Assembly: GCA_034336665.1 (NCBI GenBank)
Contig: CM067592.1
Location: 51,574,473 to 51,638,472 of the forward strand
Direction: 5' to 3'
Length of the DNA stretch: 64,000 bases
Source: Luscinia megarhynchos
Lineage: Eukaryota > Chordata > Aves > Passeriformes > Turdidae
In this document: one piece after another, positions 41,401-51,760 of the stretch
How the letters are laid out: each line of letters starts with the position of its first letter
Position numbering within the stretch: position 1 is the first letter of the stretch
The notes under the pieces: generated by a model
Told to the model about the DNA's origin: nothing
Databases searched by the model: none
The model's input: only the letters and a program-made list of their open reading frames with translations
Made by a program: the position numbers and the translations under genes

Positions 41401-44400
41401 TTGTATTTAGTAAGACTCTCTACTGCAAACTGAAGTACAAATGTATTTTGTACTAAGATTTGAGTCTTGTACACTGATGGAAATACTGCACATCTAATTT
41501 AAACAGACAGCAAGGATTTGTACAAATTCACTAATGCCGTTTTCTATCCCTTATGTTCCTCAACCACACCCCTTTGTCTCCACACCATCACTCTGAGCAC
41601 CCTTCAACCATAGAAAAGTGACCAAAAATACATCCAAAGTCAATTAGAGGTGTTTTTCTCTTAGTGTGAGTCTCATTGTCCTGGGCAACTTCCAGCTTTG
41701 AGCAGCAGGTGTCAGAACTTCCTCAAGGTGCAAATTGTCAAAGGTTGGTCCTGCCAGTGGATCTCACTTAAGTCTCTGCTTTTGTGTGCCTCTACTGTAG
41801 GTCTTCCCACCAGGGTTTTTACACTGCTGCTGAGAATAATTCTGTTAATCTTCAGTCCAGTTTCACCCAGCTAAAACTAGTTTTCATCTCTTTCCCTGAC
41901 CTCCACCGTTAGCTCTTAACGGTCTTCATGTACTTGCTGTCCTCTGTCAACCCTTAGTGGTGGGACCTGAAATCTATCCTTTCTCCCAAGAAGATAAGTG
42001 TATTTTCTCACTTTCTAGTAGATCCTGGAGGGCTGTTGGGCCTTAGGCCCTTAGGCAACAAGTCAGACTGCAGCAACAGATGTTGAGAAACCCAAAGAAT
42101 TAATGTTGCATGAACCTTAATTGTCAAGCTGCTCAAGCCTGTCAGAACTCTCTAGCTGCTTTTTATTTTTAGAAGAATTATAGTAGTGTGCTTGTTCAGC
42201 TATGGTTAAGATGATGTTGGTTTCAAAGATTTTGAACACTCGCACAGTGGTTCAGATTGTCTCAAAATTTGCTGTTTCTCTGGGGTCGAGGCAATTATCA
42301 AGATTTGGATACTCTGAAGCTTGCAGCCTGGCCAAAGCATGGTCTCTGTAACCCTCCAGCTCCTCTTGCTTTGTGTGCACAGTGGAGGCTAAAACTGTGG
42401 TTTCACTACTCTTAGAGGGGATCTGTTTTACTGGGAAATTTACCTACTTTCTGGTAAAGCAGCTGAAACTTCTGCTTTGGCAGAAAAAGCACAGTAAATG
42501 TAATGAAGGGTGAAATCTGTGACACCAAATGAGGATGAGAAAAACAGTGGATTGGGCGACTGGAACGGATGTGTGCAGCAAAATTGCATCAGCACAAGGT
42601 TTTTTTTACAGCATCTTGCTGCTGACCTGAGCAACTCTAGGCAACTTGTCTGTAATTTCAGAATCTCAGTTGCATTTGTGCTTTAGGAATTTAAAACTTA
42701 CGTCAACAGCTTTCTCTATATGTATGTAGTGAACTGTCCAAAATGATACCAGTGCTTCTAGGCTGAAAATTCCAACATACTCTACAGACCACAGGATCAC
42801 CCTGATTACATGGTAAGAGAAAATGGGCACTGCCAGTGACTTCACACCTGAGTGGGACTGAGGGTATTTCTTGTGGCTGATGCTTTTGTGTTACATGAAA
42901 TACAAACATCCCAGAAGCAGTAGTTCAGTATTACCGAGTTCTTTTTGACTCAGCAAAGAAATAAGTTACTCCAAGCATGAAAATTTGCAGCTCTTGCAAC
43001 TAGTTCCAAGCTATTTTCTGGTCTTGCTCCTTGGAGTTTTTCTTTTAGTGTGACAAACGTGTAAAAGACAAAAGGTTAAGCTGGTTTAAATTCTGTTTCA
43101 TACATTTTTCTAAGTAGGTCAACTGACATCATGATTGTTTCTTTCATCAGATGAGGATCTTTCCATCCCGCAATAGAGCTAAATAAAAAGAAGACATCTT
43201 TCCTCCATCACAGTCTTTCTTATAAGAGTAGATAAAATGAACAGTATTCATTGAAGTGCATGCCTTAATCTTAGCAGTGACTTCAAAGAGACTGCATCTA
43301 TTGCTTACATAATATTCAGAAAGTGTACAAATCAGATGCATTTCACTTTACAACTGCTGCATCATCACACTAAATTTGGGGGAGCACTGTAAAAAAGTAA
43401 CTGTTTTGCCCCAAATGCAAAGCACAAGTCAGTCTGGTTGCCAGGCTCTTTCTCATCTGATCATGATCATAGTTATTTTTCCTTTATCCCCTCAGGTCAA
43501 CTGCAATAGTTGGGATATCTAAATGGTAGAAAGGAAGCCACTCATGCCTGATATCCAGAGTGAGAATCAACTTGATTGCTGATGTCCTTGTGCTGGAGGC
43601 AATGCAAACCCATTTGCAATGAAGAACAGAAGGCTGAATGAGTGTGATATATCCCCTGTGTTGTCTGAACAGTTTGTTGCAAGACAAATTACAGACAAAA
43701 AACTGACTAGGTGAAGGGAAAACAACCTGGGGCTTGGGTACAGCCACTGTTGTCAATTTAGCTGGTAAGACATGCCTTTTCTTGTTAAAAGAGTCTTTTC
43801 CTGGAGTCCTGTGCAAACAGGAGTTTGCCCTTCGGAACCTAAACTAATTTGTGAGATGGGTACAAAACATACAACCTCTTTTTCCTTACTTTAGAACAGT
43901 GCTGTACTTCAGGGTTTGAGTTCTGTTGATGTTTGGGCAATGATTAGCTTTCATATAAGTAGTTCATATTGACATAAGATCAGATGTTTCAATGTGTGGG
44001 AAAAACATGCACTTCTTTTTTTTTTTTTTGCTTTGGTATTTTCCTGCTTTTGCAGTCATGACAATCAATTACCTTAGTAGCCTGCACTTGAGTTAAGCTC
44101 TGGCGAGTGAGAACTTGTTTTTCTATTACTTTCAGATTTCACAAGGTGTCTCCCCAAATTGTATCCCCATCAAACCTGTTAATTACCTGTTAATCTCTTC
44201 TGTTGTCACTCAGGTACCTTTTTTTTTCAGCAGCCATTTGCTTTCAAGGCTCAAGGAATCCTCATCTATTTATCTTTTCTTCCTCGAGGAGCTGTTCTGC
44301 AGCATTGATTGGCTACACCATGTTTTGCTATATCTCTTCAATTTCTGCAATATCCCTCTGAAAAGAAGATGAAACTTTCTGATATTTTCTGACAATGTAT

Positions 44401-44800
44401 TGTATCAAATTATGTTGTTATATTATATTTTTTAATTAGATAAAGTTGCACAAAATATCTGTATAATAGCAGTATAGTATTTCCTGTTCTGTACTTGATT
44501 TCTCCCCTAACACTTCTTAACATTCTATTTGCCTTTTTGACTAAGGTTAAATATTGATGTTATATTTACATGGAACTGCCCCAAATGCTCTAAGCTTCTT
44601 CATGAGAGATAATAGCTAAATTAAAACCTTTAATTGTATATGCATATCATTAAGAGCTTCCTCTTTTCCAATACATTAATTGATGGAGAATTTCACCCAC
44701 TGTTTTTTTCCTAATAAATGCTCTGGAGATAGTGATATTCATCTTTAACTCATCTCAGTTACTTTCTACTTTGATTTCTGAGGAAAAATTATGTTATCAT
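35411..44800. other. Gene-poor region between two LTR elements
   Basis: Nothing assignable in 9.4 kb. Noted: a minus-strand open frame at 35,620-36,063 (see findings), a (GGT)n run at 39,103-39,122, a GC-richer stretch at 38,940-39,560 without a convincing gene, and an 11-T run near 44,018-44,030. Confidence 0.5.
39103..39122 (+). repeat. (GGT)n microsatellite
   Basis: About six GGT/GTG units after an A-run. Short. Confidence 0.8.
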
Positions 44801-44804
44801 AGAC

Positions 44805-45439
44805 CCTGCTGTACAGCCTTGCTTTTATTTTTCCCCTAGTAGCTGGTACAGTGCTGTGGTTTGGATTCAGTATGAGAATTATGTTGGTAACACACAGATG
44901 TTTTGGCTGTTGCTAAGTAACACTTACCCTAAATCAAGGACTGTTCAGTTTGCCCATGCTCTGCCAGGGTGTAGGTGCACGAGAAACTGGGAGGGAGAAC
45001 AGCCAGGACAGCTGACCTGAACTGACCAAACATAGAATACCATATTCAGTTTTATAAATCAGAGAGAGTTTGCTATAAGAAAGTGGTTGCTGCTTAGGGA
45101 GAGGCTGGGCATCAGTCAGTGAGTGGTGAAGAATTGTATTGTGCATTGCTTTCTTCTCTAGGATTTTATACCTCTCTTTTTTCTTTTCGTTGCTGTTAGT
45201 ATTAATATTAGTGTTAGTATTAATAGCAACATTACTATATTTTACTTCTTTTCAATTACTAAATTGCTCTTATTTCAAACCACGTTTTCCCTTTTACCAA
45301 ATCTTCCTAACCCACCAGAGGGGAGGCACAGAAAGTGAGTGAGTGAGTGAGTGAGTGAGTGAGTGAGTGAGTGAGTGAGTGAGTGAGTGAGTGAGTGAGT
45401 GAGTAAAAGGTGTTTAGTTGCTGGCTGGGGTTAAACCTG
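44805..45439 (+). mobile_element. ERVL 5' LTR
   Basis: Shares with the 3' LTR the runs agtagctggtacagtgctgt, gccaggacagctgacctgaac and ttgctggctggggttaaacc. It contains an expanded (GAGT)n tract not present in the 3' LTR. The left edge is eroded and approximate. Confidence 0.85.
45335..45404 (+). repeat. (GAGT)n microsatellite inside the LTR
   Basis: About 17 perfect tetranucleotide units. Grew at the place where ERVL LTRs of birds usually have GAGTGAGCGAG; the partner LTR lacks it. Confidence 0.95.
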
Positions 45440-47399
45440 GTTCTTTTTTGTACCCAATGAGGGGCACAAAGCATTGAGATAATAGCAGATCTGACCAGAA
45501 CACATTAGAACAAATTTATTATAAGCATGAGTTGGATTAGTTTAATAACTGGTCACAATATTGACCTCTTTTGCTCTCAGAATTGTTGCATTTGTTCCCA
45601 GGGTTGTTTTGTGTAACAGCTTATGTATAGTATGTGTTCCCTGTCATACTGTTTATAACCTCCAAGGTCTGGGCTAAAGTTAGCATGTTGTTGTACTCTT
45701 TAATACCGGCTTATAATATTGCAGAATCAATGGTCTTGAAATTAACCTGGTATGGTACTCAATGTTGCTGTCATGTCATGCCATCTTTTGGAAACTTAAT
45801 GATTGCACATCTTGCCTTTTCTCCAAGAACCAGCCAATGGAGAAGGCATCTTCCCACATTTTCTCTTCTTTTCTATGTCAAATGCTATAACATTTGAGAA
45901 TTTTAAAATTTGTGGGTAGCTGTGGAGTGTTCAAACCAGCATGGCACTATTGCTAGGAATCATGAATGTGGGTCAAATCTTGTGTAGGGTTAGCAACTAT
46001 TTGTGTCTACTCCAAACTGTGGGACAAGCAATGCCGCTACTCAAATTCTAACAACAAGGCACGATTTCTCCTCAAACCCCTGTGACAAACACTACCTCCT
46101 CAAACCCCAGTGACAGGACTACAGCTACTTATACCCCAGCGATGGGTGATGCAGCTGAACCAGAGAACCAACCTATGCCTGTATCAGTTTCCTCTATATA
46201 TACAAAGAAAGGGACAGGAAAGGCAGGTTGTTTACTACAGGAGGACCAAGTAGGAACACCATGAGGGAAGAAAGAGGAGGCAGAACAAGAGGTAACCACT
46301 CGATCCCAGTCCCCAGATGAGCTGTGTGGTATGTGGAAAGATTTCAGCTATTGTCCAGTATTAGCACATTTTTACCTGGCTCCTTGAATGCATTGTGGGG
46401 TCAGTAGCCTGGAATAAAAGATTAGGGAAGTCAAGCAGCTGTATCACCTTCTAGGGAAAGGGCCATTGACAAAGTAATTGGAAAAGGGGCATAAGTTCTC
46501 AGACTCTCTGGAGGTGACTCGTGTTAAATGTGAAATAAAAGAATCCCTACAAGGATGATGTTATGTGAGACCAAGGCATGTGGACCACAATTGAAAGAGG
46601 TGTCCCATACTTCAGAGAATTAGCTGTGCTAGAGATTGCATATTCGCACACAAAAAACCTGCAATTGCCCACAGATCCAAACCAAGTCCAATGTACATAA
46701 GCCATTTGTGGATCAGTATCTCAGCTATTAAAGGAAACCTTCATTTGATCAAGAGAGAGGTAGAAAATACACACCATGGAGTACTCTGTGTATTATGGAG
46801 AACACATGATTATGTGGGATGGAAAATCTACCACAACCCTAGAGTCATGGGTACCTGGACTTCAAGGGAAAATAATCACAAATGTTGGTTCTTCCAGAAA
46901 ACTTGCTGTCCAGTCTCCAGTTACTAGTTCCCCTGGCAGAGTGAAAGGATTGATCTTCCTCCACATCACATGGAAAAGAATTCTAATCTGTTTTTACAAT
47001 AAGTGAGGAATCCTGTGACCAGGACTGGAGAGGTCTGACCCCTGCCAGGTGGAGGAGTGGCACATGGTTTATTGGACTCTATGGATCTGATAGCCTGGCC
47101 TATCAGTCCCACAGGGGTTTCTAGTAGACACCAGTGCACAATGTACCCTTTATGCCGTCAAACTGTAGCAGGGACAGAATCCATTCATGTTTCTGGAATG
47201 GCAAGGGAATCCCAACAGCTACTGTGCTGGAGGCTGAAGTCAGCCTGACTGGGACTGAGTGGAAAAAGCACCTTGTTATGGTTGGCTGAGAGGCATCTTT
47301 GGTGTAAACAACCTGAGAAGAGGGTATTTCAAGGACCCAGAAGGATTACAATTGTCTTTGGTATGGATGCCTTGGAGATGACGGAAGTTAGGGAACTGT

Positions 47400-48237
47400 C
47401 TACCTTGACTAGTCTCTTGGAGGTGGATTGGGAACTGGCTGAACAGCAGATCCCAGAGTCACAATCAGTAGCACAGGCTCTAGCTGGAGGCCTGTCTGTG
47501 GTGGTTCATTCCAAGGTCCAATACTGGGCCCAGGCGTGTTTAACTCACCCATCAATGGCTTGGATGGAGGGGCAGAGGCCTCCTCAGCAATTTCAGTGCC
47601 AACACACAGCTGGGAGGAGTGGCTGATACCCCAGAGGAATGTGCTGCCCTTCAGAAGGGCCTCAGCAGGCTGGAGAGAAGGGCAGAGAGGAACCTTCTGA
47701 AATTGAGTAAAGGCAAATGCAGGGTCCTGCACGAGGGGAGGAACAACCCCAGGCACCAGCACAGGCTGGGGTGACCTGCTGGGAAGCAGCTCTGTGGAGA
47801 AGGAGCTGGGGGTCCTGGGGGACAGCAAGCTCCCCATGGGCCAGCAGTGTGCCCTGGTGGCCAAGAAGGCCAGTGACATCCTGGGCTGCGTTGAGGAGCA
47901 GTGCCAGCAGCTCAAGGGAGGGATCCTGCCCCTTGTCTGCGCCTTAGTGAGGCCACATCTGGAGTGCTCTGTCCAGTTCTGAGCACCTTAGTACAAGAGA
48001 AACGTGGGGTTCTTGGAGTATGTCCAGCAGAGAACTCTGAAGATGATTAAAGGACTGGAGCATTTTTCTTATGAGGAAAAGCTGAGGAAGCTGGGCCTGT
48101 GCCATGTGTTCTAGAATGTTCCTGTCTGAGCAGGGCAGTTGGACCAGATGACTCACTTCCTTCACTACTGACTCTGTGATTCTGCGATTCTGTGATTCTG
48201 CGATTCTGTGATTCTGTGATTCTGTGATTCATGCTGT
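47400..48237 (+). mobile_element. CR1 LINE, 5' truncated, nested in the ERVL
   Basis: Begins in reverse transcriptase (gattgggaactggctgaaca, corresponding to the NWL motif) and continues through aactcacccatcaatg (FxxFIND), ctgggaggagtggctga and the ALVAKKASDILGC segment. It ends in the CR1 octamer array attctgtg/attctgcg at about 48,175-48,230. Frames are broken. Splits the ERVL protease and reverse-transcriptase remnants, so it inserted after the provirus. Confidence 0.93.
48172..48230 (+). repeat. CR1 3' octamer array
   Basis: About seven copies of (G)ATTCTGTG or ATTCTGCG, the usual CR1 tail, expanded relative to the two or three copies normally seen. Confidence 0.93.
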
Positions 48238-48655
48238 CACTCACTACTGCCATACCAGACATGCTGGAACTGGAACATCCGAACTGGAGTTAAAGGTAAC
48301 CCAGTGGTGCCACAATTGATATTGATGATGCATCTTTCTCAATCCCTTTGGCAGCAGAGTGAAGACCACAGTTTGTCTTCACTTAGAGGTGTGTCTAGTG
48401 CAGCTAGAATCACCTGCCCCAGGATGGAAATACAGCCCTAACATCTTCTATTTACTGATCCAGACTGCTTTGGACAGATTGAGTTCAAGATCATAGTCTA
48501 AATTAACTAATTGGACTTTTACAGGGGTGATCTGCAGACTAAGGAAATTATATCTGTGTGTATAATTAACAAGAGACAGGAAAGGCGATGTGTTATTAGG
48601 AAGTGTTCGACCTGGTCTGAAGTAAATTGTATGCAATCAGGGGTGTATACTATCC

Positions 48656-49276
48656 TGGTTTTGGCTGTGATAGACTCAATTTTCATCTTAGTAACTGGCA
48701 CAATGCTGTGTTTTAGATTCAGTATGAGATTGTTGATAACATAACAATGCTTTTGGCTGCTGTTAAGCAGTGTTTACTCTGAGTCAAGAATTTTCAGGGT
48801 CCCATTCTCTGCCAGTGAGCAGGCGCCCAAGAAGCTGGAATGGACTATGGACAGGACAGCTGACCTGAACAATCCAAAAGGATATTCCATACCATAGCAC
48901 ATCATGTCCTGTATAGAATGAGGGACAGTTATCTGGAAGGGGGCCAATTGCTTTCTGGCTGGGCATCAGCCTGTAGGTAGTGCACAATTATAATGTGCAT
49001 CACTTTTTTTCTTGAATTTTGCACTCTGTAATTTACATTAAAATTATTATTGTTGTTATTATCATCATTACTATTATTGTAATTATTGCTAATTTTTGCC
49101 ATTAGTATCATTAGGAGTATTATTAAATTTTATTTTCTTTGAATAATTAAATGGTTATTATATCAATCCATGAAGTTTACTTTTTTTTCCTTTGGTTGCC
49201 CTTCCCACTGGGGCAAAGGGGAGATATCAAATGGCTGTGTGATTGTTAGTTGCTGGCTTGGGTTAAACTATGATAC
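48656..49276 (+). mobile_element. ERVL 3' LTR
   Basis: Starts TGGTTTTGGCTGTGATAG and ends near GGTTAAACTATGAT. Contains a TATA-like tataga at about 48,913, the R-region run gtgcatcacttttttt, and an expanded (ATT)n-like tract at 49,040-49,100. Clearly diverged from the 5' LTR (roughly a quarter of positions by eye), so the provirus is old. Confidence 0.88.
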
Positions 49277-49775
49277 CTGGCCGAGCAGAAAAGAGCCCAG
49301 GTTTCTACCACTAATACAGCAGTTTCTCTGCTCACTGCATGAGAATAATAGACTGCAAGCTACTTAACTTTGCAATTACATCTTATCCAGATGTTCCTCA
49401 TTTCCCTGTTGCTGTTTTGCTGCTCTTTGTACAAGTACTGCTTTTGGAGCTCTCGCATCCTGCAGCTCTCAGGGAAAGGATGTACATGTTTTGAGAATGA
49501 GCAATGTGTTTTTGCTAGTTTTAAGTACAACTGGCAAGCTGAAGCACACGTCCAACTGATATAATTAGAATAATACACTGCCACATTTGATATGTGTGTC
49601 CTAAACCAAATCCTTCCCTTGCTCCTCTCTTGTTTCAGTTCACTTGTCTTCAGAAATCACCGAGTCCCTTGACACTTCTTTTGAAACTATGACATCTGTC
49701 TGTAGGCACTTGTTCTTCTAAGTAGTTACACTGCCAACATTAAAGCATTACTAACTAATTAGCAAAAACATGTAG

Positions 49776-49799
49776 AAAGGAGTGTAGAAACACTCCTTT
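49776..49799. repeat. Perfect inverted repeat, 10-bp arms, 4-bp loop
   Basis: AAAGGAGTGT, then AGAA, then ACACTCCTTT. Confidence 0.95.
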
Positions 49800-50107
49800 G
49801 AGTGTTCACACACGTCAATGCATTTTCCTATGGAAATTATTAAAATGTTTTTCTGCAAGGCAGATAAATAAATCACTGTAATGTTATAAAGTAAAACTTT
49901 TATACAGAGGACTTGCCTTCTCTAACTCCTATGCCACTCTTCCATTGCATCTTACATTCAGGAATCTTGGAGAAGTTTGCAGATAGCAATAATTCCCCAG
50001 CACTGCTGAGAGCTGTAGGAGGTTGAGCTTTACACTACAGATGATGAATGTAAAGTAGAGGAGAAATTATTTACTGGGTATTTATCAACAAACAGCCATT
50101 ATATGGC

Positions 50108-50131
50108 AGAACTTAGTACATACTAAGTTCT
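50108..50131. repeat. Perfect inverted repeat, 11-bp arms, 2-bp loop
   Basis: AGAACTTAGTA, then CA, then TACTAAGTTCT. Confidence 0.95.
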
Positions 50132-50239
50132 GAAGGTCAAGAATCTCTCGCTGGCTTTCATGCATCCAAATGGCCAGGACACACTTTCTATGTCAATTTG
50201 ACAATACAAGAAAAAAATTTCAACCCCTTGACTGTGCTG

Positions 50240-50266
50240 TATACTTGTCAGATCCTGACAAGTATA
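50240..50266. repeat. Perfect inverted repeat, 12-bp arms, 3-bp loop
   Basis: TATACTTGTCAG, then ATC, then CTGACAAGTATA. Confidence 0.95.
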
Positions 50267-50629
50267 AAGGATAAAGAATCTTCACAGATGCGTTATAACT
50301 TGGAGGCTTGAAATATATAGTGCTGCTAAGCTTCAAATAAAGTATAGGGCTGGATTCTACAGCAGAAGAAGTGTTTATGTGTAAAAGGACATCAGCAATA
50401 TACAGTCTAAATAAAATGATTGGCTACTGCTGAGCAACAGCATAAAAAAATCCTGTGGTCACCTTCTCTGTGGACAGATCACAGGCTCATATATCAAAGA
50501 GTTATGTCTGACCACTTCATGAAAACCAGCAAGCTTGGAGCCTTGACAATTTCCAGTGCTTGCCACCTTCTCTGCGAAGAAGATACTCACCCATATCCAA
50601 TCTGAACTTTCCCTGATGCTTAAAACCAT

Positions 50630-51760
50630 TCCCTCAAGTCTTTTTAGCAAACACAAGACAGAATAATTCAGGATCTCGGTCTCTGCTTTCCTTCATGATG
50701 AAGGTGTAGACAATAATGAGATAATGCCTCAGTCTACCCTTCAATAAGCTGGACAGACCTAACATCCTCAGCTGCTCTCTAGTCCTTTCAACGTGTTTGC
50801 TGCCCTCCTTAGGACACATTCTGATTTCTTTTATTTTATTTTGGGGAGTCCAAAACTGCACACAGTACTCAGGATGAGGCTGCACCAGTGCTGAGTATAT
50901 TGGAACAATCACTTCTTTTGGCCCATTAGCTATACTGCACCCCAGGATATTGTTGGCCCTTTTGGCTACTAGAGCACATTGTTTATTCCCATTGGAATAA
51001 CCATAGGCCAAAACTCCTCCATCCCTTTCTACAGGGCTGCACTCCAGAATCTGGTCCCCCAGTCTCTGCATACATTTTGGATTACGTTCTCCCAGGTACA
51101 AAGCAAGACATGCTCTTGTTAAATTTTGTATGGCAAGTGGTTTAGCACTCTGACCTTTTGAATATCTCTCTTTATAAGGCGTCTCTACCCTCAAGGCAAC
51201 CAGTTTGTCCTCCTAGATTGGTATTGCCTGCAAACTTTCTTAGAGTGCATTCCACTTCTGTGTCCAGGTATCTGACATAAAATAACATAAAACCATGATG
51301 CTGAGAGCCCTGAAAACACCACTAGTGACTGGTCATGGCCAAATGTTACCTGCTTTTGTACAACTCTTTGAATACAATCCTTCATCCAATTTTTCACCCA
51401 TTTTATTTTGTATGTGTCCACCTGTATGCTCGGCATTTTGTCCAGAAGGATAATGTCAGAGACTGTATCAAAAGCTCTGCTAAAAATAAAGAAATTCACA
51501 TCACTGCCTTCTCTTTGTCCCCTAGGCAGTAACCTTACAAAGGCATGTCCTTCAGGAACACATCTTGGTTTTGATTGATAACTGCATTGTCTTTCAAGTG
51601 TTTTACAAGAGCTCCCAGATAACATACATAATAATATCGTGAAATAAAATGAGAATGATTGAAATTAAGTTTTGGCCTTATGAATTTTCTCCCTACTGTG
51701 TCAAACAACACTTCTGCAATCATCCTGTGTAGCAGATCTTGCTTCCAAAGTCCAGACACT
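50630..51760 (-). mobile_element. CR1 LINE, reverse-transcriptase C-terminal part, minus strand
   Basis: Minus-strand translation shows the CR1 polymerase order: KAFDTVS-like (RAFDTVSDIILLDK, about 51,420-51,465), KWVKNWMKDCIQRVV, then after a frame change ALVAKRANNILG, PKEVIVPIYSALVQPHPEYC and VQFWTPQNK. Stops and frameshifts make it inactive. The catalytic Ala-Asp-Asp region is missing or unreadable. Left end (50,630-50,700) lacks the octamer tail. Confidence 0.93.

Larger units (their letters stand above)
44805..49276 (+). mobile_element. Decayed ERVL provirus with nested CR1
   Basis: Two related LTRs (about 44,805-45,439 and 48,656-49,276) flank about 3.2 kb of internal sequence in plus orientation. 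Directly after the 5' LTR the leader tacccaatgaggggcac resembles the ERVL primer-site region. Remnants of the protease region (about 47,110-47,350, with a mutated active-site Asp-Thr triplet and a conserved RGYFKDP segment) and of reverse transcriptase (about 48,418-48,480, GWKYSPN...IQTALD) are recognisable. Many stops and frameshifts are visible and most of pol, including the polymerase catalytic motif and integrase, is missing; the element is inactive. A CR1 interrupts it. Confidence 0.88.
49277..50630. other. Spacer with three hairpin-forming inverted repeats
   Basis: AT-rich, no gene. Contains three perfect short inverted repeats at 49,776-49,799, 50,108-50,131 and 50,240-50,266, listed separately. 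Confidence 0.6.

Noticed and set aside
47409..47915. 168-codon minus-strand frame
   Set aside because: Antisense shadow of the CR1 on the plus strand.
48172..48230. CRISPR-like short repeat array
   Set aside because: The octamers are contiguous without spacers and are the CR1 tail; the genome is eukaryotic.
50634..51625. Minus-strand frames of 186 and 144 codons
   Set aside because: They carry CR1 polymerase motifs and are fragments of an inactive LINE, not host genes.
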